From Candidatus Hodarchaeota archaeon (GTDB lineage: Archaea > Asgardarchaeota > Heimdallarchaeia > Hodarchaeales > YT1-057), in contig JAEOTI010000711.1 of NCBI GenBank assembly GCA_016839955.1, forward strand, positions 1 to 9,769: a stretch of DNA of 9,769 nt, read 5' to 3'. How positions within the stretch are numbered: position 1 is the stretch's first letter; each line of letters opens with the position of its first letter. Of the stretch, positions 1-5,566 are shown in pieces. The translations under genes were made by a program, and so were the position numbers. A model generated the notes under the pieces. That model saw nothing but the letters and a program-made list of their open reading frames with translations, was not told where the DNA came from and ran no database searches.

Positions 1-349
1 ACAAAAGCAAGTAAATATCTCCAAGATTCTGAAAACAAAGAAAGTTGAATAATTATCTTTATTTCTCTAATAAAAGGAAAATTTTACTTAATTCTTTTTA
101 GTTGAGTAACAGGATTATTTTTTTCGCGAGATGTATATAAATCAAGTATCAAACAATGAAATTAAGTTTTTGAAAGGAAATGCAAGTCTAACAGAAATAA
201 AAAAAGGTTTGGTCGACTCTTTTCACAAACATTGATAAGAACCCATGCTCTTTCTATTAGCGAAAGGATCTTATGTTTGATATCTTTGGATCTATACAAT
301 CTAAACAATTATAATATAGATTCTTTGCTCCAATATAGGATGGATCAGA
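1..349. other. AT-rich leader region without a convincing gene
   Basis: I see no supported gene here. Frame 1 is open from base 1 to a TGA at 46-48 and frame 2 to a TAA at 50-52, so one of them could be the last codons of an upstream gene, but 15 codons are too few to decide. A run of seven T after 'atta' (about 118-124) could end plus-strand transcription in the archaeal oligo-T manner. The rest is very AT-rich and leads into the roadblock gene promoter. Confidence 0.4.
309..318 (+). promoter_or_regulatory. Putative TATA box of the roadblock gene
   Basis: The AT-only stretch ttataatata lies about 32-41 bases before the ATG at 350. A start site about 25 bases downstream would give a short leader carrying the purine-rich ribosome binding site 'aggatgg' at 337-343. 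Consistent with an archaeal TBP/TFB promoter, but based on spacing and composition only. Confidence 0.4.
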
Positions 350-859
350 ATGTTTAATGCGAAAGCGTTTGATCGTGTGCTATCGAAAATAATTAAGTCT
401 GACCAAGGCCTAAAGAAGGTGATACTTGTAGATCGCACAGGTTTAACGATAGCCCATCTCAGTAAATTTAGTTCCTATCCAGTTGATGTGGATGGAATAG
501 GTGCAATTGCCTCTGCAGTATTCTGCGCATCTGAAGAGCAAGGAAAAAATCTTGAAATAGGCAATTTAGGTATCGTAACTAGTGAATTTGGTACCGGGAA
601 AATTTTTGCTGCTCAATGTGGTCGAGGAGTTCTTTGTGTTATATCAGATCCAGAAGTGAATCTCGGAATGGTTCGATTAGTTATGAAAAAAGCAAGTGAG
701 GATTTAACATCAATGTTAGAAGAATTCCTTGCTGCTGAACCCGCTGCGTTGGCAGCCGCTGAAACTGGATCAGACGCTATACCAGCTTTAGCTGAAGGTC
801 GTCCTAGTCTTGAAAAAGATGAATTAGAGGCTGCTCTTCGAGAATTAGAGAAATTTTAA
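350..859 (+). CDS. Roadblock/LC7 (MglB-like) domain protein
   Basis: A 169-residue protein of the roadblock/longin-fold superfamily. Residues about 3-120 show the usual pattern: an N-terminal amphipathic helix (AFDRVLSKIIKS), a strand carrying 'VILVDRTGLTIAHLS', a central helix (IGAIASAVFCASEEQ), then paired strands (FGTGKIFAAQC, GVLCVIS) and a closing helix. Such proteins dimerise as platforms and partners for small GTPases; bacterial MglB is the activating partner of the GTPase MglA. Residues about 128-147 are Ala-rich and probably flexible, followed by a charged helix (residues 151-169). There is no signal peptide or membrane segment, so it should be cytosolic or peripheral. The start follows a purine-rich site (aggatgg). 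A small GTPase gene follows 95 bases downstream on the same strand, which supports a functional pair. The family assignment is firm; the cellular process is unknown. Confidence 0.85.
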   Translation: MFNAKAFDRVLSKIIKSDQGLKKVILVDRTGLTIAHLSKFSSYPVDVDGIGAIASAVFCASEEQGKNLEIGNLGIVTSEFGTGKIFAAQCGRGVLCVISDPEVNLGMVRLVMKKASEDLTSMLEEFLAAEPAALAAAETGSDAIPALAEGRPSLEKDELEAALRELEKF

Positions 860-937
860 TTTAAGAAACTTACACAATTAAACATAATTATTATTAGATC
901 AAGACAGGTTGATTTAGGGAGTTATTCTTTATTATCC

Positions 938-948
938 CTCCTGAGGAG
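938..948 (+). promoter_or_regulatory. Shine-Dalgarno site inside a small hairpin
   Basis: CTCC-TGA-GGAG forms a 4-bp stem with a 3-base loop, and its 3' arm is the ribosome binding site GGAG, six bases before the GTG at 955. An alternative stem, AGGGA (916-920) with TCCCT (935-939), uses two of the same bases. The ribosome site strongly supports the GTG start; the structural switch is inference only. Confidence 0.4.
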
Positions 949-954
949 AGTTAG

Positions 955-1569
955 GTGGTTCGAAAAGACGCTGAGGGACGAATGCGATTCAAAATTGTGT
1001 TTTATGGTCCTTCAATGTGTGGAAAAACAACGTCTCTTCGATGGCTCTATGAAAAGGTGGAGGGATTAGATAAAGGAAATTTTACACAACTTGCAGATCC
1101 AACTGGTCGGACTCTATTTTTTGATTTTGCACCAATGCAAGCCACACAGAATATCGTTTTTGATGTTTATACGACCGCGGGTCAAGAACGCCATAAGGCT
1201 CAGCGAAAAATAGTTTTACAAGGCGTTGATGGGGTTATATTTGTTGTAGACTCTTCTGCCTCTCAATTAGAAGAAGACATCGAATCAATCGAAGAATTAA
1301 GGACACATTTGGGAGAAAAACTAGGTGCATCTATTCCATTAGTTGTTACATTGAACAAAAGAGATGTTGATGATGCACTACCACGAACAGAACTACTTGA
1401 GAAACTAAGGTTAACTAAATATCCAATTTATGAAACAGTTGCAACAACTGGATTGGGAGTAAAAAAGGCATTTCAGTCACTTGCTAGAGAAATATTATTG
1501 CAACGAGTTTATGGAGTGTCTGTACCGTCTATTAGTCAAACAGCAAAACATGAAGCAACTACTCAATAA
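955..1569 (+). CDS. Small Ras-superfamily (MglA-like) GTPase
   Basis: A 204-residue GTPase with the motif order of a G domain: P-loop GPSMCGKT (residues 18-25), a switch I-like segment DPTGRT (48-53), the switch II motif TAGQ (74-77), NKRD for guanine recognition (134-137) and a G5-like ATTG (163-166). The usual DxxG is 'TTAGQ', so the Asp is replaced, and the 'FDFAP...VYTTAGQE' pattern resembles MglA and archaeal Arf/MglA-like GTPases rather than Ras or Rab. No C-terminal prenylation cysteine and no membrane segment are seen. It follows the roadblock gene on the same strand, the typical MglB-MglA pairing, where the roadblock dimer would bind it and modulate nucleotide turnover. Start: GTG at 955 after the strong site GAGGAG; an internal ATG at codon 10 is less well supported. 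Its last 11 bases overlap the convergent ubiquitin-like gene. Confidence 0.88.
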   Translation: MVRKDAEGRMRFKIVFYGPSMCGKTTSLRWLYEKVEGLDKGNFTQLADPTGRTLFFDFAPMQATQNIVFDVYTTAGQERHKAQRKIVLQGVDGVIFVVDSSASQLEEDIESIEELRTHLGEKLGASIPLVVTLNKRDVDDALPRTELLEKLRLTKYPIYETVATTGLGVKKAFQSLAREILLQRVYGVSVPSISQTAKHEATTQ

Positions 1570-1867
1570 TCTTTGTTTTCTTTAATCCTCCATGGATTGC
1601 TGGGAGAAGCACAATTTCAGCATTATCCCACAATTTTACATCTACATCACTATATACACTAAGTTCTGATCCATCAATAAGCAAAATTATACTTCGACGG
1701 AGTGAAAAATCAGAAAATAGAAAATCAGGAATTAAAGTAATCATCGTTTTTTTTTCTATATGCTCAAGTAATTCTCGGAGTGTAATATTCCTCTTGAATG
1801 ACCATTCAAGCATGTTTTGACCAATTTCTTTTCTAAATCTTCCAAAAAACTTCGTGTAAATTTTCAT
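1559..1867 (-). CDS. MoaD/ThiS/SAMP-like ubiquitin-fold protein
   Basis: About 102 residues from the ATG at 1867; an upstream ATG at 1897 would add ten residues (112 in all), but 'gtgag' just before 1867 and the start of similarity at MKIYTKFFGRFRKEIG favour 1867. The sequence has the beta-grasp layout of MoaD, ThiS and archaeal SAMPs: first strand, 'TLRELLEHIEKK' helix, 'IILLIDGSEL' strand, acidic segment, then 'AEIVLLPAIHGG'. In these families the final Gly-Gly is adenylated by an E1/MoeB-type enzyme and becomes a thiocarboxylate for sulfur transfer or is conjugated to lysines. Here Gly-Gly is not terminal: LKKTKIIE follows before the TAG stop, so activation would need proteolytic trimming. 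It converges on the GTPase gene with an 11-base overlap. Fold assignment is good; whether it serves molybdopterin, thiolation or protein modification cannot be told. Confidence 0.7.
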   Translation of the reverse strand: MKIYTKFFGRFRKEIGQNMLEWSFKRNITLRELLEHIEKKTMITLIPDFLFSDFSLRRSIILLIDGSELSVYSDVDVKLWDNAEIVLLPAIHGGLKKTKIIE

Positions 1868-1949
1868 TTTTCTCACATTAAGCATTTCTGAAAACACAGA
1901 TTATTTCAGTATCTTTGAAATCAATGTTTTAGAATTTTAATTTTACTAT

Positions 1950-2054
1950 GCGCCGGTAGTCTAGCCTGGTTAGGACTCTGGCCTCCCAAGATAAACCAAT
2001 TGGTTTATTTGAAGATAGCCAGTAAGCCGGGTTCAAATCCCGGCCGGCGCACCA
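1950..2054 (+). tRNA. tRNA-Gly(CCC), one intron, CCA encoded
   Basis: The acceptor stem pairs GCGCCGG (1950-1956) with CCGGCGC (2044-2050); discriminator A (2051) and an encoded CCA (2052-2054) follow. The anticodon stem is CTGGC (1978-1982) with GCCAG (2018-2022), and the loop reads CTCCCA then A after splicing, so the anticodon is CCC (1985-1987), which decodes GGG as glycine. The T-arm is CCGGG-TTCAAAT-CCCGG. Removal of the 28-base intron after position 37 leaves 77 bases including CCA. The T-loop has U54-U55, a suitable target of the Pus10/TrmY pathway encoded further along. It stands alone between the ubiquitin-like gene and the 3' end of ksgA. Confidence 0.93.
1989..2016 (+). other. tRNA-Gly intron, canonical 37/38 position
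   Basis: A 28-base intron directly after A37. Its core (1991-2008) is an exact 18-base palindrome, which makes the inner hairpin. A near-canonical bulge-helix-bulge can be drawn: outer anticodon stem, central helix CTCC with GAAG (one C-A mismatch), and short bulges CAA and ATA, cut after the second base of each. The boundaries follow from restoring a 5-bp stem and 7-base loop. Confidence 0.8.
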
Positions 2055-2095
2055 ACTTATGTTTGGTTTAAAATTTAATATCAAAACGAATCATC

Positions 2096-2116
2096 TAATT
2101 AGATCAAATCTAATTA
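2096..2116 (-). terminator. Hairpin just after the ksgA stop
   Basis: A perfect 9-bp inverted repeat (TAATTAGAT, loop CAA, ATCTAATTA) begins right after the ksgA stop codon. It may mark the 3' end of the minus-strand transcript or stabilise it. No strong oligo-T run follows immediately, so a terminator role is only suggested by position. Confidence 0.4.
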
Positions 2117-2117
2117 A

Positions 2118-2984
2118 TTACTTTTCAAATAACGTAATAGCAAGCATTAAGATCTCATCTGGTGTTAGTTGAATAGCCCGTTTATCCATTAAATCTAACT
2201 TTTTTATGTTTTTATAGTCTTCATAAATCTCTATCGTTGGGGGGACTTTCTGTTTACGAATCGATCTTAGTAAGGTATTTCGAAGTTTTTTATGTTTTCT
2301 TGAGAAAATTGTAATTAATAACCAATCGAATGTTTCAGTCTTTATAAGACTGGAAGGGATTTTAAGATCCGTTTTCACAATTGATACCGCTACTTTTGGC
2401 GAAGGGAAAAAGGATCTTGGAGGAAAGGTTTTTACGATTTGAAAATCACCATAATATGATAATTTAACTGATAAACGACCATAATTCGCTGAAGAAGGGA
2501 CTGCACATGCTCTAAGAGCATATTCTTTCTGATAAGACACTATAAATCGCTCAAAACTTTCAGAAGCAAGAATACGTAGAGTTAAAGGAGTAGATATTTC
2601 AAATGGAAGATTGGAAATAAATACCTGGGCTTTTGGTAAGCTTACGTCAAGTGCATCGCCATGAATAACTTCCACATTATCCTGCTTTATTAGCTCAACT
2701 TGAGCAGAAGTAGCCAGAAGTGGATCTTTCTCAATTGCTATGACCTGTTTAGCTCTTAGTGCAAGAGCTTGAGTCGTGATACCAAGGCCTGGACCAACTT
2801 CAAGGACTGTATCTTCTTTCGATAAATTCGCTACAGTTAATAAGGTACGGATAAGATGAGAATCCACTACAAAATTCTGTCCTAAAGTAGCACGTGGAGT
2901 AATAGCGTACTTTCTGAGCAACATTCTTGTTAATTGATAGAGTTCAGATGGATCTAATCCTGCTGGATCAAAATTTTCATCCAT
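2118..2984 (-). CDS. ksgA: rRNA small-subunit dimethyladenosine transferase (KsgA/Dim1)
   Basis: A 288-residue S-adenosylmethionine-dependent methyltransferase that dimethylates two adjacent adenines in the 3'-terminal helix 45 of 16S rRNA, a late step in small-subunit maturation. Visible motifs: the family N-terminal signature LGQNF (residues 34-38), motif I EVGPGLG (62-68) for SAM, acidic E85 in AIEKD for the ribose, GDAL (109-112) and the catalytic NLPF (125-128, replacing NLPY) followed by the usual EISTPL. Length and the basic C-terminal domain fit the family. Start: ATG at 2984 with GGGAG about nine bases upstream. It is last in the minus-strand cluster. In many archaea a DUF655 gene lies between rpoF and ksgA; here that place holds a tRNA-Pro gene. 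Confidence 0.95.
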   Translation of the reverse strand: MDENFDPAGLDPSELYQLTRMLLRKYAITPRATLGQNFVVDSHLIRTLLTVANLSKEDTVLEVGPGLGITTQALALRAKQVIAIEKDPLLATSAQVELIKQDNVEVIHGDALDVSLPKAQVFISNLPFEISTPLTLRILASESFERFIVSYQKEYALRACAVPSSANYGRLSVKLSYYGDFQIVKTFPPRSFFPSPKVAVSIVKTDLKIPSSLIKTETFDWLLITIFSRKHKKLRNTLLRSIRKQKVPPTIEIYEDYKNIKKLDLMDKRAIQLTPDEILMLAITLFEK

Positions 2985-3115
2985 TCAGGCAAGCTCCCTT
3001 TAGGAATAAGCTGAGATGTTCATTTTTTCCGTTTTTCTTGTGTTTTAGGTCTTTGATGAAGTGATTACAAATATTAATCCAGATTTTTTGTTCTAATAAG
3101 AAAGACCTCTTCTGA

Positions 3116-3121
3116 TAAAAA
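3116..3121 (-). terminator. Oligo-T run after tRNA-Pro
   Basis: The minus strand reads ATTTTT directly after the tRNA-Pro discriminator base. Oligo-T stretches end archaeal transcripts. It may only partly stop polymerase, since ksgA follows with no obvious separate strong promoter. Confidence 0.35.
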
Positions 3122-3149
3122 TGGGCGGAGAGGGATTTGAACCCCCGGT

Positions 3150-3179
3150 TTCCAGTCCTTAGATGTAATTCTAAAGGAT
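3150..3179 (-). other. tRNA-Pro intron 3 (variable loop)
   Basis: A 30-base insertion between the anticodon stem and the T-arm. The central helix is CCGG with CTGG (one G-U), the bulges are GGA and AAA, and the inner helix pairs TCCTTTAGA with TCTAAGGA with one bulged base. Cutting after the second bulge base gives the variable loop GGACC. The outer helix is not obvious, so this is a relaxed motif. Confidence 0.7.
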
Positions 3180-3199
3180 CCCCGGTTCCCGAAACCGGA

Positions 3200-3228
3200 A
3201 TTATGCGCAAAAGGATACCCAATCGAAA
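3200..3228 (-). other. tRNA-Pro intron 2 (before the anticodon stem)
   Basis: A 29-base insertion with nearly ideal splice geometry: outer helix CTGG with CCGG (one G-U), central 4-bp helix TATG with CATA, and two identical 3-base bulges ATT and ATT. Because the bulges match, the spliced sequence TATGATTCCGG is certain even if the exact cut is not. The inner helix is weak. Confidence 0.75.
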
Positions 3229-3237
3229 ATCATACCA

Positions 3238-3270
3238 GTCTAGACGATTAGTAATCGAAACACTAACGAA
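3238..3270 (-). other. tRNA-Pro intron 1 (D-loop)
   Basis: A 33-base insertion bounded by a GTCTAG direct repeat (3278-3273 and 3245-3240), so the ends can slide by several bases. GTCTAG can also pair with CTAGAC downstream, and the insertion has its own hairpin TTAGT/ACTAA. The bulge-helix-bulge is relaxed, without a good outer helix. The chosen ends give a D-arm reading TCTAGGTTGGTATGAT. Confidence 0.65.
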
Positions 3271-3313
3271 ACCTAGACCATCCGCCCTTATATTAGTAAA
3301 TCACCAAAAACAA

Positions 3314-3739
3314 CTACCATAAATCTTCTTCTTCTTCTTCGTACTCCTCGTCATCCTCTTCCTCCTCCTCTTCTTCTTCTTCCTCCTCTTCCTCGACAAT
3401 TTCAGGTTGTGCCGCAATATGAGTTTTATACGCATCAAGAATTTCTTGTCGAACTGGTTCGTCGGTAGATTCTCCCATGACTGCTGTAATATCCGTTAGA
3501 GTTTTTGGACAAACGTTAACAATTTGTACAGCAATTATTTCTTCTAAATTAAACTTTTCTTTAATAAATAAGATGAATTCTTGTCCTGCACGTTGATCTG
3601 AGAACCTATGGGCATGATCCAATGTCACACGTTGAATATAGTTTAGAGGTGCAGCTTCTTCTCGCTCCTTAAGTAACCGTTCAACTTCAGTTAAGGGAAT
3701 GGGATCTTTTGACGTTATTCGATGAGACAACAATACCAA
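3314..3739 (-). CDS. rpoF: DNA-directed RNA polymerase subunit Rpo4 (RpoF)
   Basis: Archaeal homologue of eukaryotic Rpb4, which with Rpo7 (RpoE) forms the stalk of RNA polymerase used in initiation and elongation. Residues about 11-110 match the family: 'PIPLTEVERLLKERE', then the HRDC-like core 'LNYIQRVTLDHAHRFS' and 'LEEIIAVQIVNVCPKTLTDITAVM', and a last helix ending near residue 110. The usual protein stops there (roughly 100-120 residues); this one has 141 because of a C-terminal tail (116-141) of 23 Asp/Glu with one Tyr, ending DLW. The underlying DNA is a long CT-only stretch on the plus strand. The start TTG at 3739 is four bases after the L21e stop; a second TTG at 3733 is possible. 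Its position after rpl21e is the common archaeal order. Confidence 0.9.
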   Translation of the reverse strand: MVLLSHRITSKDPIPLTEVERLLKEREEAAPLNYIQRVTLDHAHRFSDQRAGQEFILFIKEKFNLEEIIAVQIVNVCPKTLTDITAVMGESTDEPVRQEILDAYKTHIAAQPEIVEEEEEEEEEEEEEDDEEYEEEEEDLW

Positions 3740-3743
3740 CTCT

Positions 3744-4037
3744 TTAATCTAAATGAGGTCTAAGGTGTTCGGGACGTGTCACTAAAATTTTAGGCTTATT
3801 TCCATCTTTTAGAGTTAACTCATATGCTCTGCCTCTTTTTCCCAATACTACTGCAACTTAACCATGTAACCGTCTATGAGGACGACCTTTTGGAAGACTA
3901 GGCTCTAAAAAAACGACAACTTTATCACCAGACTTATATTCAGTAAGAGTTCTTCCAAGGGCTGGTAAACCTCGCTGACGACATGGTTTTGAGAGAATAT
4001 TTCGAGATCTATAAGCTGTACCTTTTGATTTTCCCAT
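3744..4037 (-). pseudogene. rpl21e: Ribosomal protein L21e with an in-frame stop codon
   Basis: The frame from ATG at 4037 reads MGKSKGTAYRSRNIL, then SKPCRQRGLPALGRTL, EYKSGDKVVV and KGRPHRRLHG, meets TAA at codon 60 (3858-3860), and continues as VAVVLGKRGRAYEL, DGNKPKILVTRPEHLRPHLD to a normal TAA at 3744. Both halves match archaeal L21e, a protein of the large subunit, in the same frame and with usual total length (97 codons). The stop sits where relatives have Lys or Arg in 'HGKxG'; AAA to TAA is one base change. L21e is normally a single-copy conserved gene and the rest of the frame is undamaged, so a sequencing or assembly error or a very recent mutation is likelier than decay. It has a site GGAAG before the ATG and is followed four bases later by rpoF. 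Confidence 0.9.
3858..3860 (-). other. In-frame TAA in L21e
   Basis: Codon 60 of the L21e frame reads TAA, between 'HRRLHG' and 'VAVVLGKRGRAY'. No shift of frame is needed to join the two halves. TAA is also the natural stop of several intact genes here (roadblock, GTPase, trmY, srp54, ksgA), so it is not generally reassigned. Confidence 0.9.
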
Positions 4038-4079
4038 TATAAGACTTCCAATAGTCTATTTCACTGCCTAAGACCGGTT

Positions 4080-4095
4080 AAAAAAAACTATATGG
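4080..4095 (-). promoter_or_regulatory. Oligo-T and TATA-like element between pus10 and rpl21e
   Basis: In the 121-base gap between pus10 and rpl21e the minus strand reads CCATATAG followed by eight T. The AT-rich element lies 25-30 bases before a plausible start site near 4063, and the T-run could instead end the upstream transcript. This suggests that rpl21e-rpoF has its own promoter; sequence alone does not prove it. Confidence 0.35.
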
Positions 4096-4158
4096 ATTAG
4101 GTGTGAAAAGCTCTATTGAGAATCCTTATCTTTGGGTTTATTGAATTTTTCTTATAAG

Positions 4159-5565
4159 TCAAGAAAGAGAAATTTCCTCTTTATCTGCCAATTCATATAC
4201 ACCAAGGACGTCTAGAATTATAGAAGATACTTTAACACCAATTTCTTCTGCTAAATTTGGTTGAGTCCTATTATTATCACCATTTACAAGTTCTTTTACA
4301 TAAAGACCCCCTTCGCACCTGATTTCAAGTTCAAGGCGATTCACTACCCTTTCTACCTGAGAAGGGCCTACATCAGTGAGAATCTTCATGTAATGGAGTT
4401 GTCTAGTTCGAATTTTGTCTACACGCCTATGAACTACCCTAAGCGGTGTACGCTGCCGAATTTCAATATCCTTGAAAACATCCTCAATCTCTTTTTTTCT
4501 ATTTAATGAAAAATTAATTTCCTTTTCAAGATCCACCACCATCCTATATTTTTTTACCATTAATGAACTCCGTGTTTTAATTTCTTTCACTTTATCTCGA
4601 TTAGTATACTTAAGAATTGAAACTTCTATCTTAGATTTTGCGCTTTCGTTTATTGCGGCTTCTACTAAGTTTAAGTTTACTTTTCTTATTCTAGGTTCTT
4701 TTAATTCAATAACAAATGGTCTTCCAGTTCCTAACATCCTCGCATCAATGTCTTCTCGTCCACTTCCATGGAATTTTGCTCCAGACGCCTTGAATAAATC
4801 CATAAGAGGTTGAGTTGCCAATTCTTCAACTGAAGTCTCATACAACTTACCTTTCCCATTACAATTTGGACAGCTACTATCTTTCCCCCAACAATGCTTA
4901 CAATCCCATTTAGCTTGAGGAATACCTCGGATTAGTTTTTTGTACGTACCATAAAGGAAGATTGGGTTAATCTGGGTCGTTACATGAAAATTCGTTTGTG
5001 TAATAATGTTCAAGATGAAAACTACATCTGGGTTGTTAAAATTAACATCTACTGGAAATTGAACAGTCTCAAGAAATTTTTTACCAATTTCTCGATTAAC
5101 TTCAGATTTGATAGACTCTCCAAAATTTAAACTGAATTTAGCTCTTATTTCATCTTCAAGTTCCAAAACTTTTGTTGGTAAAACTGAACCAATTAAGAAT
5201 GATTGAAATTCTAACTCCTTGCTCAATGCACACAATTTTTGAGAAAAATTCTCGAGTTGGGAGTTCATTAAAAGACCATTACATAGTTCACATTTTGATT
5301 CAAATTCATTTTTTGAGATATCTTGGTTAAACACGTCTCTTGAGAATTGAAAATCAGAGTTTAGAAGAATTTCTAGGTTTTTATTTATAACCGAATCTGT
5401 TTTACGATGCCATTCTTCTTGAAGACCAAGAACTAATTTTAAAGCGAAACCACGTTGCTTGTTTGTAAGCCCTGTTAAGAGATTTCCATACTGGCGGCCA
5501 AGACAATTATCACAAAGTGAAATTTCTCTTAGTATTCGTAGAACCTGATCTAAAATGCTTTCCAT
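4159..5565 (-). CDS. pus10: tRNA pseudouridine synthase Pus10
   Basis: A 468-residue enzyme that isomerises U54 (and in archaea often U55) of the tRNA T-loop to pseudouridine. The N-terminal half carries a THUMP-like RNA-binding region with two CxxC pairs (C18/C21 and C92/C95) that bind zinc in the family. A second Cys set, C222/C225/C232/C235 in 'CKHC...CPNCNGKGK', leads into the catalytic domain and is typical of Pus10. The signature SGREDIDARMLGTGRPF (268-284) holds the catalytic Asp (most likely D274), and 'HRRVDKIRTRQLHYMK' is another family stretch. Length is usual. Its ATG is one base after the trmY stop, and its site GAGG lies in the last trmY codons, so the two are translationally linked. 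The product is the substrate of TrmY. It ends with TGA. Confidence 0.96.
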   Translation of the reverse strand: MESILDQVLRILREISLCDNCLGRQYGNLLTGLTNKQRGFALKLVLGLQEEWHRKTDSVINKNLEILLNSDFQFSRDVFNQDISKNEFESKCELCNGLLMNSQLENFSQKLCALSKELEFQSFLIGSVLPTKVLELEDEIRAKFSLNFGESIKSEVNREIGKKFLETVQFPVDVNFNNPDVVFILNIITQTNFHVTTQINPIFLYGTYKKLIRGIPQAKWDCKHCWGKDSSCPNCNGKGKLYETSVEELATQPLMDLFKASGAKFHGSGREDIDARMLGTGRPFVIELKEPRIRKVNLNLVEAAINESAKSKIEVSILKYTNRDKVKEIKTRSSLMVKKYRMVVDLEKEINFSLNRKKEIEDVFKDIEIRQRTPLRVVHRRVDKIRTRQLHYMKILTDVGPSQVERVVNRLELEIRCEGGLYVKELVNGDNNRTQPNLAEEIGVKVSSIILDVLGVYELADKEEISLS

Positions 5566-5566
5566 G

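Larger units (their letters stand above)
3122..3287 (-). tRNA. tRNA-Pro(CGG) interrupted by three introns
   Basis: The acceptor stem pairs GGGCGGA (3287-3281) with TCCGCCC (3129-3123); discriminator A is at 3122 and CCA is not encoded. The T-arm is GGGGG-TTCAAAT-CCCTC. The anticodon arm CCGGT-TTCGGGA-ACCGG (3198-3182) gives anticodon CGG, decoding CCG as proline. These parts are too far apart for a plain tRNA: removing 33, 29 and 30 bases leaves 74 bases that fold normally, with a D-arm starting TGGTCTAG and ending GGTATGAT, very like eukaryotic tRNA-Pro. The introns sit in the D-loop, just before the anticodon stem and in the variable loop; none is at the common 37/38 site. The gene lies between rpoF and ksgA on the same strand and may be cotranscribed. 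tRNA identity is firm; exact intron ends carry a few bases of ambiguity. Confidence 0.85.

Noticed and set aside
3211..3221. Reading ATTGGGTA in the tRNA-Pro gene as an anticodon loop (GGG)
   Set aside because: No matching 3' stem exists; CCGGT-TTCGGGA-ACCGG is a full 5-bp anticodon arm, so this stretch is inside intron 2.
2977..3222. Open frame of 81 codons on the minus strand before ksgA
   Set aside because: It runs through the tRNA-Pro exons and introns, and its sequence has no family likeness.
3137..3322. Open frame of 61 codons on the plus strand
   Set aside because: It is the antisense of the tRNA-Pro gene and the rpoF end.
3320..3394. CT-only triplet tract as a repeat array
   Set aside because: It is simply the coding DNA for the acidic Rpo4 tail, with mixed GAA/GAG and GAT/GAC codons, and has no spacer structure.
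3744..4037. L21e explained by a frameshift or by TAA recoding across the genome
   Set aside because: The two halves are in the same frame, so no shift is needed, and TAA ends several intact genes here.
4472..4813. Plus-strand open frame opposite pus10
   Set aside because: Shadow of the well-supported Pus10 catalytic domain; AT-rich coding DNA leaves long antisense frames.
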